A stretch of 64,000 nt of DNA from assembly GCA_025991245.1 (NCBI GenBank), contig BQMJ01000058.1, forward strand, positions 1-64,000, written 5' to 3'. Shown piece after piece: positions 13,401 to 25,571 of this stretch. A program made the translations under genes and the position numbers. Numbering within the stretch: position 1 is the first letter of the stretch; every line of letters begins with the position of its first letter. This stretch comes from Galdieria partita. Its lineage: Eukaryota > Rhodophyta > Bangiophyceae > Galdieriales > Galdieriaceae. The notes beneath the pieces were generated by a model. It saw only the letters and a program-made list of their open reading frames with translations, searched no databases and was not told the origin of the DNA.

Positions 13401-16400
13401 ATACATTGATTTTTTTTTATATGCAGGATTGTTCTACTCTTTTTTTTAACTGAATTTTGCCTTATCACCTACTATTTACCCCTGAGAACAACTAGGAATA
13501 CTGATGCCATAAAGGACAAATAATGTATTGAAATTCTTCAATTTTTTCACTTGCGCCGACCTCATTTAATTCTTTCTTTTTCTACAGACTCTATTCGACA
13601 CTATATTTTTATCGCTTTTCTAACGAACCGTAGATCATTTTAGAAAAACAGTTAAATTTTTTTATTTGAAACGAAACGACTTTTCATTCCTTTTTTCTAA
13701 AACACATGTGTTCTTCTCAATTCACTAGGTCGCCGTAAAAGAATCTAATAGAGTATAAAAGTAAGTGGCTTAAATTCGGTTACATACTTGCGAAATTGTG
13801 TCAACATCCGTAAAGATTTTTGTGATTTTGAAAATCTTCTTCGAGTGACAAAGTAATTCTGCCTTTGAAATCTTTTTGGAATCCACCCACAGTTGTATTT
13901 GCATTGCATACAAACGATATCCAATTGTTCCATTTCTTTCAATTCTATTGAAATTTTTAATTTACAGGAGCTGAGGAATTTGTTTGTGAATCTGATATAT
14001 TGCGAAATCTAAGTCTGGTAATTTTTATAGCTAACGTATTGCATGATTTTTTTCACCAAAGTCGTCTTTCGATATTAAAAGCGACGGTTATTCGAAGAGT
14101 AGAATTTTGTAACTGTTGGTTGTTACTATGTGGTATCTTTTATCAGACACCTTTTTTTGTAAAGACTATTTTTTCTTTCTTATGGTAGTCGGATCTATTG
14201 TGTTCTATTTTATGTTGATAGGCATAATATTATACACGAATTGTACTGTTGATATATATAATGAGAACAAAGCAAACCACACTTTTGCCATAAAAAAGCC
14301 TAAAATGAATTAAGCCGTTAGCAATCTAGCCACAAAAATTCAATGTTGGTCTATAGCAATTTGGATATTATATGCTTTATGCCAGTTTGACTATACTTTG
14401 ATTGACAACTTGAAGAGAAACATATCTGTTAAGAAGCACTTCTTCTCCATGAATTCGTTGCATTTTCTTTCTTGGTCTTTGAAATCACCTTGTTGTTTTT
14501 GTTTCTTTCCTTCTTAAATATATAAAACTTCTTTTAAGTATTTTAATTTGACAAAAGTACTGAATTGTTTCCGACTGAGAATATGGCAGGTTTTTCTTTG
14601 AACATGCATTTTGGACACTTCTTCTTACTATCTTTTGCATTATCGATCAATGTCCGTTGAAGAAAACAATTAGAGATATACTTATTCAATAAAGACAAGT
14701 AGTATATGAGAATTCTTCAACTTTCTAGAGATTCTATTTCTCTTACTGTCTTTCTCTTCTCTATGGGTTATTTTCAAAATCGCTATCAGTATCGTTCATT
14801 TATTAGTCTATATGTGTACAAAAGAAAGAAACGTTACAACGGTCTAATAGAAGAAAGAATTGTCTAGTGTCCTCTGACATACGTCATGCGCTTTCCTTCA
14901 ATGAATTATGTTCTCGTGAAACCAATGTTATAAAGCAAAGAATTATTTAGTGATTCACATATTTTGACTTACGTTGTTACTTTCATATTTTGTAGTTTTG
15001 AAGTTTTGTTTTGTTTGTTGATCCATTAGTGTCAATTCAATTTCGCCTATGAAATCTTCATCCCTAGCATACTCGTGCACTTATACCGCTTTTGACTTGT
15101 CATGAATTTTCTCTAGTACTTGTTTTGGGGAAACGTTTTCATTTGTTTGGAGCTAACATAATTCATTCTTTACTTGAAATCTTGCAAAACTAAATTGGCT
15201 CCGCTTTCCGTTTTTTGCAGCAGTATTATTTACCACTTACTGTATCAGAGTCTTTCTCGATTCGCTTACAGTGGTTTGAAGAGTACTACCTTGTTTCGCC
15301 CTATTTTTTCCTTATGTTGTCTTGTCTATCACTTAGCAATTTGACAAAACAGGGTTTTACTTTCTTATGATCATTGTATACTCCTTATTTCAATCTGTGA
15401 GTATCTTCGCATACTATAATGCTACTTTGTTGATGGTATACATATTGAACCAAAAGTAAGCCATACCATACATATGCCATAAAAAAAGGCCTTCAATTGA
15501 AAGAAACAGTTAACAGTGAAAACATTAATGTTCCAATATGTCTACTGTTCTGCATCTTTCTTCTTGCTTTATGTCTAGCTGGTCTATACTTTGAGCGGTA
15601 GCTATTAGAAGATTATATCACTGCGTCGCATTTTTCCTTATTGGTCTTGTTGTGGTTTCGTTCTTCTTCTCTACAATCAATTTGTTCTTCTTTGTTTTCT
15701 TAGCTTTTAATACTTTTTTAGTCTTTTACTATGCATTACATAATATTTTGGCTTCTTTCTAGCTCTTTTCTCTAGAATTTTCTATTTGATCTTTGTTTGG
15801 GAACCTCTCCAATCGAAATTCAATTTCTTCCATGATTTCCATAAGAACTTTCGATGCGTTTTGCTTTTCATAATTATCTAGCATCCAAATCGATACTTGG
15901 TCACTAGAAATTAAAAGAATGTGTTGTACAGAGGCACAAATTCATTTCTATGCTTTAATAGGAAGCAAAAGCAAGATTGAGACTAGATGTCTGTGTTAGT
16001 GACACAACTTGAAATACTGTAACACTTGCAAAGTTGCAGAAGCTCAACTTGTCATTATTCTGGTGTACTAGCAAACTGACTCAAGAATTTTATACTATGT
16101 CAAGTATGGAAAATGCACTATTGAGGATACTGAATCAATCGTTGGTATGTCCTCAACGTTTCCAGAGGAAAATGTCGTATGAAAGAAGAGCTTGGTAATT
16201 TTTATTCTTTCTATTCCTTCATTGCTGTTGATTTCTACTACTAGTTGTTTTTATATTTACAAGAAAATAGCACTCTAGCCATTTTGAGGCAGTGGGAGCA
16301 AACTCTCAGCAAATCGTAAAATAGTGATCGTGTATGAGAAAAACACATTTCTCTGAAAACAAACAATTTCCTACAACCCTTTTACACAATTATGTGGCTC

Positions 16401-16561
16401 AAAAAAATTTCAAAAAAAATTTTTTAATTTTGTCGAGAATTGGCTGTACTTAGAACAAGACAAAGCCCATGGCAACCAAAGGGAATACAGGAAAGTGAGG
16501 GAATGAATTAATGAACCCTCATGTAAACTCAAATAACTTCTTACTGGATTTCCCAACGACC
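10369..16561. repeat. Subtelomeric repeat copy E, full length about 6.2 kb
   Basis: The innermost full-length unit begins with a clear telomeric tract (AACCCTAATAAACACTAATA) and ends with GGATTTCCCAACGAC, as copy D does. Internal telomere-like tracts lie near 10999, 11626 and 12412. A 184-bp stretch at 14561-14744 is identical to 8365-8548 in copy D. To the right is single-copy sequence, so this is the base of the array. Confidence 0.85.
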
Positions 16562-18300
16562 CAGCTTGGATCCTTATTCAGCCTAGTAAAATCTACAATG
16601 TAGCAAGGTTTTCAATTGCATAACAAACTACCAAGCTTCTATCTGTTAAATGCTACAATTGTTTTCATAGACATTACTTTCTAATTTAGTTGCTTGTAAA
16701 AAATATAAGTTTCTTCGTAAAATTGCATTTCTTCTTGTTGAGTGTAAATAGTTTTTGAATATGTAGTTTTCAGGTACTATATCAGGTGTTTTTCTTTGAT
16801 TTTTTATCCTCTTTCACACCATAGTGTAATTGGAAATGATTTCAGCATTGTGCATTATAGACAACTTCATAGTTTTAATGTATTTTATTCCAAATTTTTT
16901 GGTATGGTCCGTTTTTGTATGTTTTCCTAGTTGTTTTAATTCGCCACTGCTCGGTTGCATAAAAATTCGTAGACTTTTTCTTCCCCTAGACTTCCTGTAA
17001 TTTAGCAATTTAATTTTGTCTGTCCTTGTTACTACTGAGTAGCTTGTTTTTGAACTGATATTGTTGTTACCAGAAATTTTTGGTTTTCCTTTTCTCTTTT
17101 CAATTGAATTTTCTATGGGAAACTCTCACAAGTACATGTTGTCTTCAATAAATTTCTGTGATACATGTTTTCAGCACAATTAAAGCTTCTCATGTCACTT
17201 GTCTTGCATCTCTATTTTGTTTTGATTGATACTGGATTGTTCGAAACTTTTCTTTTAAACTCTGGTCTTATGAGCAGATTTTTATAGTTGTTCTTCATAA
17301 TAAAGTCTTTCTTATGAAGCGATACGAGAACTTTCTTTTTTTTGGTGTTGGATGATAGCTCTACTGGATTGGCCCCAGCTCTGTCAACCATGAATAATTC
17401 AGATTGGTTGATTGGTAAAACTTGAATGGTCATTTCTAGTCTTTATCTTGTTTTAAGAGTTTGTGCACATTCTTTGGAGTCTCTGATCAGCCCTTTGGAC
17501 TCAAAGGGGCTAAACTTTGAGTTTCTTCCCTCTCCTGGATTGGGTTAAAGCATATCCAAATCGCCAAGTTTCGATTTCTCAGATATTATCAATTGTATCT
17601 TCCTTCTACAATGGTATTTTTTGTACTGTATATTGCAGTTGGCGTTCGTCTTTCCTTGTTGCCTAAAAGTCTTTCTTGTTTGTATATAAATGTCAAGGTA
17701 ATTTGATTATAAAAGAAATTACGTGTCATGTGCATTTTTCATTACCAATTAAGTAGAACAATTCGTTGCCTTTCAGACATTGTCATTATAACAAACCAAT
17801 TGTTGGTTAGAGTTCTTCTTGTATACGTAACTAATCACGAAATTCAGCGTGTATTCATTCACGGACGCTAGATTTCTACGTGAATATAATTTTAGCAATG
17901 GAATCCACCAGCATGAAGATCGAAATTTCAAGTAAAAAAAGGGTACCGAGAATAAAATATTCATTTCTTGCTCAATTTTGCTTTATAGACTAGGAAGATC
18001 CTGGAATATCTTGTGCATTTATAGGAATGTTGCTCAGTCGAGTAATTCAATCTGCCAAAAGAATCGCTGTTTAAAATGCAGACCTCCGAACAATGATTTT
18101 ATAAATTCGTCTTTAGTTTTCAATTTGTATACTTGGCGCTTCTCAGTCTTACTGATTATTATTGATAGTAGTTGTGCATTATATAGCTTATTGCGCTTTC
18201 TCACCAGAAAGACAGGATAATGAAGTGCCAACAAAGATTCTATTCAAACAGTATTTTTTCTAAAACAGTGTCGTTTTCTCCCAAGTCTTGAGTTTGAAAA
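16562..18300. other. Single-copy T-rich subtelomeric DNA, no gene seen
   Basis: The repeat unit ends at 16561. This stretch keeps the T-rich + strand but has no counterpart elsewhere in the window. Open frames are short on both strands and match nothing I recognise. An imperfect hairpin with a GACT loop lies at about 17489-17511 (AGCCCTTTG pairing with CAAAGGGGCT). Confidence 0.6.
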
Positions 18301-20650
18301 CATGTAACTTGTGGTTTTGGGCACTTTTGCATCCTTCAACTGACCACGTCAAGTAAGATTAGTAAACAAAGACTAACGATGCTTCAAAGTCTGCGTCCGT
18401 TTTCGAAACAGGAACTCACAGTTGAACTGTGCAGTTCAGTTGCCACGAGCCAATCTCCCCTCTCCACTTGGACAATAGAGTCTCAATAGACAAAAACTGA
18501 CAATGATAAGAATCGATTTTGTGAAGAACCGAAGAGAATCAACTCAGACTATACTCCGAATGTTACAAAAGATCTTGTTGTTTGTTCCACAAGGGAGAGT
18601 ACTCAACTGTTGTTCACAGGACAACAGTTACTAGTACAATTCAATTGGAAAAACCAGGTTACATTACAAGACTGTGTTGCAGCAAGGGTTCAACCTCAAA
18701 GACTATTTGGAGACTTTGTGCCGACTGTTTCCCCAGTACTCCGGAGGGTCACTGTCTTCAAAGAGTCAAGAAATTAAAGATTAACAATTCTCGAACAGAA
18801 CCTATGCTGTATTCTACATGAAGTTGCAAGCGAATTTGAGGCTAAAACCAAGTTGTTGACAGGAAACAACCAAAACAAACCGGGCCTTGGCTGGTATTTG
18901 AAAAAGTACGAAATAATAAAACCTCAACCTTTGATCGTACAAAGGAGTTCTCTATTGAATTCAATTATTTTAAGTTTCATAAAAAGGAACAATTTTATCC
19001 ACTTCAAAACAGGTGGTAACAAAGCAACTACAGCCACACTTGTGCTAACCAAGCCACAAATCACAAAAGAGAGATTGGGAGTAGCGATGTTGAAGAGCTC
19101 TTCGAGTACCGTCAAAAGTGCGCACGCCATAGAGCTTCATACATACCTAGTAAACACTTTCCAAGGGAACCCTCCACTCAAAGCTTTACCTAGAATGCTA
19201 TTGATTTTCTAACGTTGCATTATTTGAAGAGCTGTTATGCTAGAATGAGTGTCGGCATACCCCCGAGAGTAAAACCCGCCAATGTATAGTGAGATAAACT
19301 CACCTTTGTCACTTATCTTGGAGATTTACTGGCTTCAAGTTGTTTTGAAGAACATTGAGCTCTAGTTGATAGGAATCATTTCAAGAAAGTATTATCTGCC
19401 ACGTTCAAGAAGAAGGGCGTGTTTCGCACAACTTGGAACGATTGGGTGTGGAGTCACCAAGTTGTCCTAGAGAAATTTCGTCAAGTAGGGTGAACACTTG
19501 TGCTGATAAATGTCTATCTGACCTGTTTGCAGCTTGAAAGATCGTGAATTCTGTGCTACAAGTATCAACTACCTTTTAGACTTGTGCAGATCAGAGTTTA
19601 TACACTATGGTCGAGTATTTCAATTATCAACAAAACGTTTAAGTACACATTGGAAGTGACACATGTATATAATTTGTATGTTACCTACAAGTATGTTGCT
19701 AAAGAATCCAGTCGAGTTTCTCAAACAGCCTGAGTACATAGACCAAGTGTCGCATATTCTATTTTGTATAATTCAATTGCGAAAACAAAGAATTAGTTGT
19801 TGACTCTTTCTATTTTGTATAAAAGCTATATATAAAAACTGTCCATAATGGCATAGCGTCACGACTCACATAGTAAGTGTCCTTGCAAAAACCTTGCCTT
19901 GTTTTGTCCCTTGACAATAACAGTCACCCACCCAGACCCTCAGCCAGTCATTCTCTTAGAACAGAGCAAAGTTTCAAACAGTCTAAGTTTCACAAAAGTC
20001 AACAATCTAAAGTTGGAGAAACATAAATGAGTTGTAAAGGGTGGCTTTCCAGTGCAATCTAGCGTAAGAGCTATTCGACGAATAATCCATCAAACCCTCC
20101 ACACATTTAAATCTTCTTTGAACAAGCTGAAACTAATTTACTTTTTTAAGTGATAATCATATGATTACTGCGTTTACTTTATCAAAAGATACAATACCTT
20201 CGAACCAATACCACTATGCCAATCATTGAGGAGAAAATGCTTCATCTCGGAATATTTGTAGATTTGATCAAACGATAGCTCGAAACAAAGAATTTTCAAC
20301 TCTATAAACACAATAATAATGATACTCTGGCTATAGCTCTCTTCTAAAGTAAGACTGTTGCTCCTTCAAAGGGAATCTGATGATCAGAAAAAACTCGATA
20401 AATGGGTAGCAAGCTAACATTGTGGTTCTTATTCAACATAAAATCATTCTTTGTCGTTAGCTTGACTATTCGAAGAATCCAGAAGAGAATATCCTCTCAA
20501 GCTTTAGGATTTGACACTTATAGGACACGTCTGGTTGTGCAAATCAATTCCAATAAAACTTAACATCCAAAAGTACTCCATCTTCAGAATCTTGCAGTAA
20601 CAACTTGGAACATGAATGCTATAGTCAAAGGTAATCTTCTTCTAGTTTCC
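18300..20650. other. Gene-free transition zone of different composition
   Basis: From about 18300 the T bias disappears and the + strand becomes richer in A and C, closer to the coding DNA beyond. The longest open frame (18853-19212, 119 codons) matches no family I know and overlaps another open frame on the opposite strand, so I do not call it. A TATA-rich stretch lies at about 19818-19838. It may be a decayed gene or decayed mobile element, but I see no domain, long terminal repeat or target-site pair that settles this. Confidence 0.45.
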
Positions 20651-20660
20651 TGCAATCTAG

Positions 20661-23600
20661 TTACTTGCGCATCTGACTGAAAGAAGACGGCAATGATGGT
20701 GCAGCGTTGGTTGGTTGGTTAAAAGTAAAAGAAGTACTTGCCGCAGGATTTGTGAATGAGGTTGGGGCAGAACCAAAACTATTGGAAGAAGCTAACAAAG
20801 GCGAAGTTGTTGCTTGTTGCGCTAGAGAAGCAAATGGATTTGAACCAACAGAAGAACTCGTACCGAAGCCAAATGCTGTTCTATTCGTCGGAGGAGTAAC
20901 GTTTGATACATTTAACGCCCCTGCAAACGGAGGAAGAAAAGGTGAAGGACTACCAAACTGATACTCCGAACTTGAAGTACTTACATTTGTAACAAATGGA
21001 CTACTCATTGGATGATGACTGATAGATGAACCAAAGCCTGGACTGAATCCACTGTTGCTAACAAAATTTTGTTGCGATGAACTATCTAATGTTGTTGTTA
21101 ACTCATTGTGACTTGAGAAAGAAGAAACGGTGGAAGACAAGGATCCAAAACCATTCCATGACCCTATAGATGCTGCAGTGGTAGCTGGTAGAAATCCTCC
21201 AAACGGTGCAGTTTTCATTTGGAAGCTATCTCTTGAACTGCCTGTATTTGTATTTGACTCTAGCTGCTCGTCACTGGAAAAGTCCATTGCTTCCAAATCT
21301 CTCGTGACTGACTGATCAGCTGTTGCAAAGTTCGAGTTGTTTGCTTCTGTAAATTCAACAGTTTTAGCCTCTGATTCAATTGTCTTTTCATGCTGCTTAT
21401 CACTAAATGGGTTCACAGCTGATGTTGTAAATAGAACTTCATTTTTCCGGTCCTTTGATTTCTCATCGAGAGTTGCTTCTGGTCTCTGATCGATATTTGT
21501 GGAGGACTTGGGCAAATGATTATCGGCCAAACTACTATCCAATGACGAATGTTCCTGTTGGTCCTTTCTTTCTTGATACAGCTGAGAGTTTTCATACTGC
21601 AATGGAGACGATTTACTTTCAATAATGTCTTTGGAAGTATTTGCATGAATATCTATCTTAGTTGTCTCTGGTTGTTGATGCTCATCCAATGAAGTTTGAC
21701 AAGGAGTGTTATTGAAAGTAATAGAAGAGGATGGGATCTTGTCTTTCTGTTCTTTCACAGGTGTTTTCGAAGATAAATTCAATGAAAGAGAGTCAGCTGC
21801 AAATAAAGAGTTCAACTGCTCTTTAGAACTACTACATGACAGAAGAGAAGACGAAGTTGTCCAGTCTTGGTCTTGATTCAGGACCATAGCCTTTTCTTTT
21901 TTGTCTGTTTCGGAAATTTGTTTCACTTGTGGAAAATGCAAAGGTTGTTGCTGAGGTCTTATTTCATTTCTTCCATTATTCATAGCCATCTCATAGATCA
22001 GTTGACAACATTTCCTCAAAGACTCACTATCCATCAAAGTACCTGCATCTTTCCCATTCGTTGACTCAAGATAATTCTGATCTTTTAAATAGTCGGACGA
22101 TAGTACATTGGTGTTACTTATTTGAATTTTATCCAAATGTGAACTTTCCAGTTCTTGAAATCGTTTCAATAAGGTTTCAAAGCGTTTTCGCTGAATATAC
22201 AAAGCCTGAAATATTTTCTTACGTTGAGTAATCACACTCGTCTCATGACCATAATGTGCTGCCTTCCTATCCCGATAAACTTTCTCCAAAAATTCTTGAA
22301 TATAGTCAATAGACTGTTGGATTTCTGTTTTCTTTTCTTGTATTTGTTGCTCTATTTCTTTCCATTGTGGATGAATCCAATCTTGCAGAAATATTTCTGA
22401 ATGTTTTTCAGCATTGTTCAAAATCCTTTCTTCTTCCAAACGCATCTTTTCACATCCTTCTAGATTTTCTATTACTTGCTCAACCCATTCCTTGTGAAAA
22501 AGATCGCACTGTTGTAAAAGTTTTCGGCATTGCACCTTGCAATCTTGATAAATTGCTTCGATTCGAAGCATTCTACTATCCAGTATCTCTTGACGTAGCG
22601 AAGCATCCAAACTATCTTGTTTCTCTGTTATTCCATGAAATAATTGTTGCATCTTGTTTGTTAGATGATCAAATACTGAATTGATATCTAGTCTTGTAGA
22701 TGGATCACTCTGATGGGAGCTTAAATGGCTCTTCAAAGAATTTTCTGATAAATACTTTTGTTTTTGTGAGGATAGATTAGACGAGAATGAAGACTCCGAA
22801 GCAATTGCACAATTATTCACTACAGCAGGTGCTACAGATTTTCTGATTTGGGTACAAGGTTGAGTACAGTGATCATCAATCACACTATAATATTTTAACA
22901 TATCGTTATTCAGTAGTAGAACTAGTCGAGGCATAGCAAAAAGTTTCTTTTCTGACGAGCCTTTGGAATATACAGGCATATCGTTGGTCCAATCTAATGC
23001 CAAAGACAAAGGATAAGTATCTCGACCTTGTTCATCGACAGGACAAGAAATCTCTTCTCCTTCTTCTAACGATAGTAAATATATTTGTTCCTTATCTTTG
23101 TAGATGATTTGAATATCAGTCGAATAGGAAACACCTAGAATGAAGAGTTGCCATTCTTCTACAACTTGTATCATGCCAAAGGGAGATATTCCATTGCCAA
23201 CAGAACAAGGCGTTTCAATAAACGGTGAAGAATAAATATTGACTTGTTGAATATGTGCCTTTGTATCCAAACTGCAACATACCAACAACATACCATCCGT
23301 TCGATGGACCATGACAAACAAAGTGGTCGTATGATTCCAAAATAACTCGAACGTTAGAAGAGGTAACTCTAAAGAAAGAATTCGATGATCAATCTCCTTT
23401 CCATTTTCATCCCAAAGCTGCAACTTGGCTTCTTTGGTTACAGTGGCCACTTTTCTACCGTCTGGAGAAAATATCAACTCTTGTACTTGTTCAGGTAAAC
23501 GGAACAAGACTTGATGTTTCAAACTAGACCAATGAACTCGTTCTATTTGACAATAGTCACTAAAATACAGATGATCTTCTTCTTCTTCTTCTATTGTCCA

Positions 23601-24114
23601 TATTTTACAAGGAGAGCTCGAAAGTGATATGACTTGAATAGGGGTTGTTTTGTTTTGAAACAACGCAGCGACAGAATATAGAGAGAGTTTCGCTTCTTGT
23701 TGCAATTGAACGAATAATATATTTCCTTTCTTAGCAAAACCAAAGTTCTTGACACTTTTGGAAAATATCAAACGCTTGTATTCTCTCAGCTAGATAGTTT
23801 GATGAGTATAGCCATAAAATGGTCCTACTTCCAAACTTACCTTGTCAGTTGTAAGGTGAATAGACTTCAACCAAGTAACCACAATTTGAACTCCTTTTAC
23901 TATTGCCAATACTCCAGTTTCATTGCAAACTGACAAACAGCTATTCAAAAGAACATAAGTGTCCGTCCTCAAGTTTTAAAGTTCATAAAAAGATATGAAT
24001 GACTTACCCAACAGAATCATTTTCAATATTTTCAAACAATTTGTCGATGTATAAACTCGTTTCTTCTTTGAAACGAAAACGACTTTGTGACTTGTCAGGT
24101 ATGGGATGTGACAT
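20661..24114 (-). CDS. Nup214/Nup159-like FG nucleoporin
   Basis: A cytoplasmic-side nuclear pore protein that would anchor mRNA-export factors. The model has three exons: 24114-24008, 23967-23841 and 23774-20661 (about 1115 aa), with introns of 40 and 66 bp. The start is the ATG of MSHPIPDKSQSRF. Residues 1 to about 400 look like a beta-propeller, with a blade motif at LIFSPDGRKVATVTKEAKLQ. About residues 445-640 are charged coiled coil, followed by a Ser-rich stretch. The C-terminal 170 residues carry FG, GFG and SFG repeats (FGFGTS, NSFGSA). Propeller, coil and FG order is the Nup214 layout. The large exon has no internal break. It starts 21 bp from the divergent NUMOD3 gene, so the two share a promoter region. 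Another propeller nucleoporin is possible but less likely. Confidence 0.85.
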
Positions 24115-24135
24115 CCCCACAACAATATTCTTATT

Positions 24136-25395
24136 ATGGAATGTTGCCGTTGTGGCTCTTCTTTGTTGTTGATTGTTCAGTCAAGTAACATCACAGCGAA
24201 TGCTCTTTATAAAGATAATATGCAACTACCTCGTGCGTACTTTAACTTTGTTTTTCCTTGGTATACAAACAAAAGCTTCTTTCTGTGTAGACGCAATATT
24301 GTAACTTTGAGGCCTTTCAAGGTAAAGTCTTAATAGTTAATAATGTAGTGAAAGTTGAACCGAGATGGTGCAAAATAGTGTAAACATCTTTCAGTCTTGA
24401 TGCTTTCAACTCCCCGAAACAGCAAGTCAACACTAGTTTTGAATAATGGTTCCTCGAAGCCAAGTAGACCAGGAAGTGTGCATACTCCTGAAAGCAAAGC
24501 AAAGATATCAGCAGCTAGAAAAGGAAGTATTCCTTGGAATAAAGGAAAAAATCATTCAAAGGAAACCAGAGAGAAAATATCGCATAGCTTAAGACTCAAG
24601 ATGGCAGACCCAAAGGTAAGGGAGATACGTTGTTTGGTGCATATACAAATGGGTTGTAATGTGTTGCTGTATTGATAGATAAGAGAAGCACTTAGAGAAA
24701 GACAATTGGGAAAGTTACATTCTGCTATGACCAGATTGCGAATAAGACTGTCTAGTAAGAAAAGTCATCCCAAGACCAGTTGGACAATAGAAGGCAAAGG
24801 ACCGTTGCCATATTTCTTTTCTCTGGAGACGATAACACGAATAAACCATCGCATATCGTTACAACTTTGGGAGTATAAACAGCGTTTTCCTCAGGTCAAA
24901 GCTTCTCGTCAGAATCGAAAATTATCAATCTTGTTTGGAGTAGAACCTGTCAAAACTCAAACAGTTTCTAATCCAAAAGTGAAATCAACGAAATCAGAAG
25001 AAACAAAGAAGAAGATTGCAGAGTCTATTCGTGCAAAATGGAAAGATGTGGAATATCGTTCTAAAGTGATTGAAGCAGCTAGAAATCGACCAGGAAAGCC
25101 TATTGGAGAGGAAACAAAGAGAAAGATAAGCCAAAGTCTTCGTAATTATTATATGATCATGGGAAAGTCATCCATCGTAAGAAAGAGGAGGGAGAACTGG
25201 AGTGAAGACTCCAATCCAATATTATTTCGCAATCGATTAGATCGCAAACAACGCAAGCAACAGTTAGCTGAAATGTTACGCAAACAAATGGAGCAACTCA
25301 GTATTCGTTTGCGGACTAAACAAGGAGAAGATAAGAGTTCCAAGTGTAGCAGTTCAAGTTCTTTATCTTTCTTAGATCATGAAATAGAATTGTAA
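24136..25395 (+). CDS. NUMOD3-motif protein, probably organelle-targeted
   Basis: Three exons (24136-24321, 24379-24615, 24679-25395; introns 57 and 63 bp) join in phase to about 379 aa. Residues from about 100 carry a NUMOD3-type DNA-binding motif: TPESKAKISAARKGS, a spacer WNKGKN, then SKETREKISHSLR. Two further degenerate copies follow (SEETKKKIAESIRAKW and GEETKRKISQSLR). NUMOD3 is known from homing endonucleases and from plant organellar proteins; no GIY-YIG or HNH catalytic core is visible here. The N-terminus is basic and poor in acidic residues, as in a transit peptide. The tail is highly basic with a Ser run. A later start at the ATG at 24220 is possible. The organellar MutS gene follows on the same strand. 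Confidence 0.7.
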
Positions 25396-25571
25396 ATGTT
25401 CTTTTGATAGCTATTCTATTTTATCAAGACTTGAATACTCCCTTTAAAAGTGGACAAACATGTGACTTAATACTTAGACACATGATTGGAAAGTTTATAT
25501 GTCAAAAGTTTCGAAATGTGATCAGTTCAGATGAAATGTCCGTTTGAGTTGTTTTAGGTGGACGCCATCAA

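Noticed and set aside
1759-17433. Some 25 short open frames of 60-90 codons across the subtelomere
   Set aside because: They are T-rich, low in complexity, not conserved in frame between repeat copies, and many begin with TTG rather than ATG.
18582-19212. Open frames of 79 and 119 codons on the plus strand
   Set aside because: No domain, no plausible exon chain and an overlapping open frame on the other strand. I leave the interval as unassigned.
19800-19930. TATA-rich stretch that could be part of an old long terminal repeat
   Set aside because: No second copy, no terminal inverted bases and no element-type coding region seen nearby.
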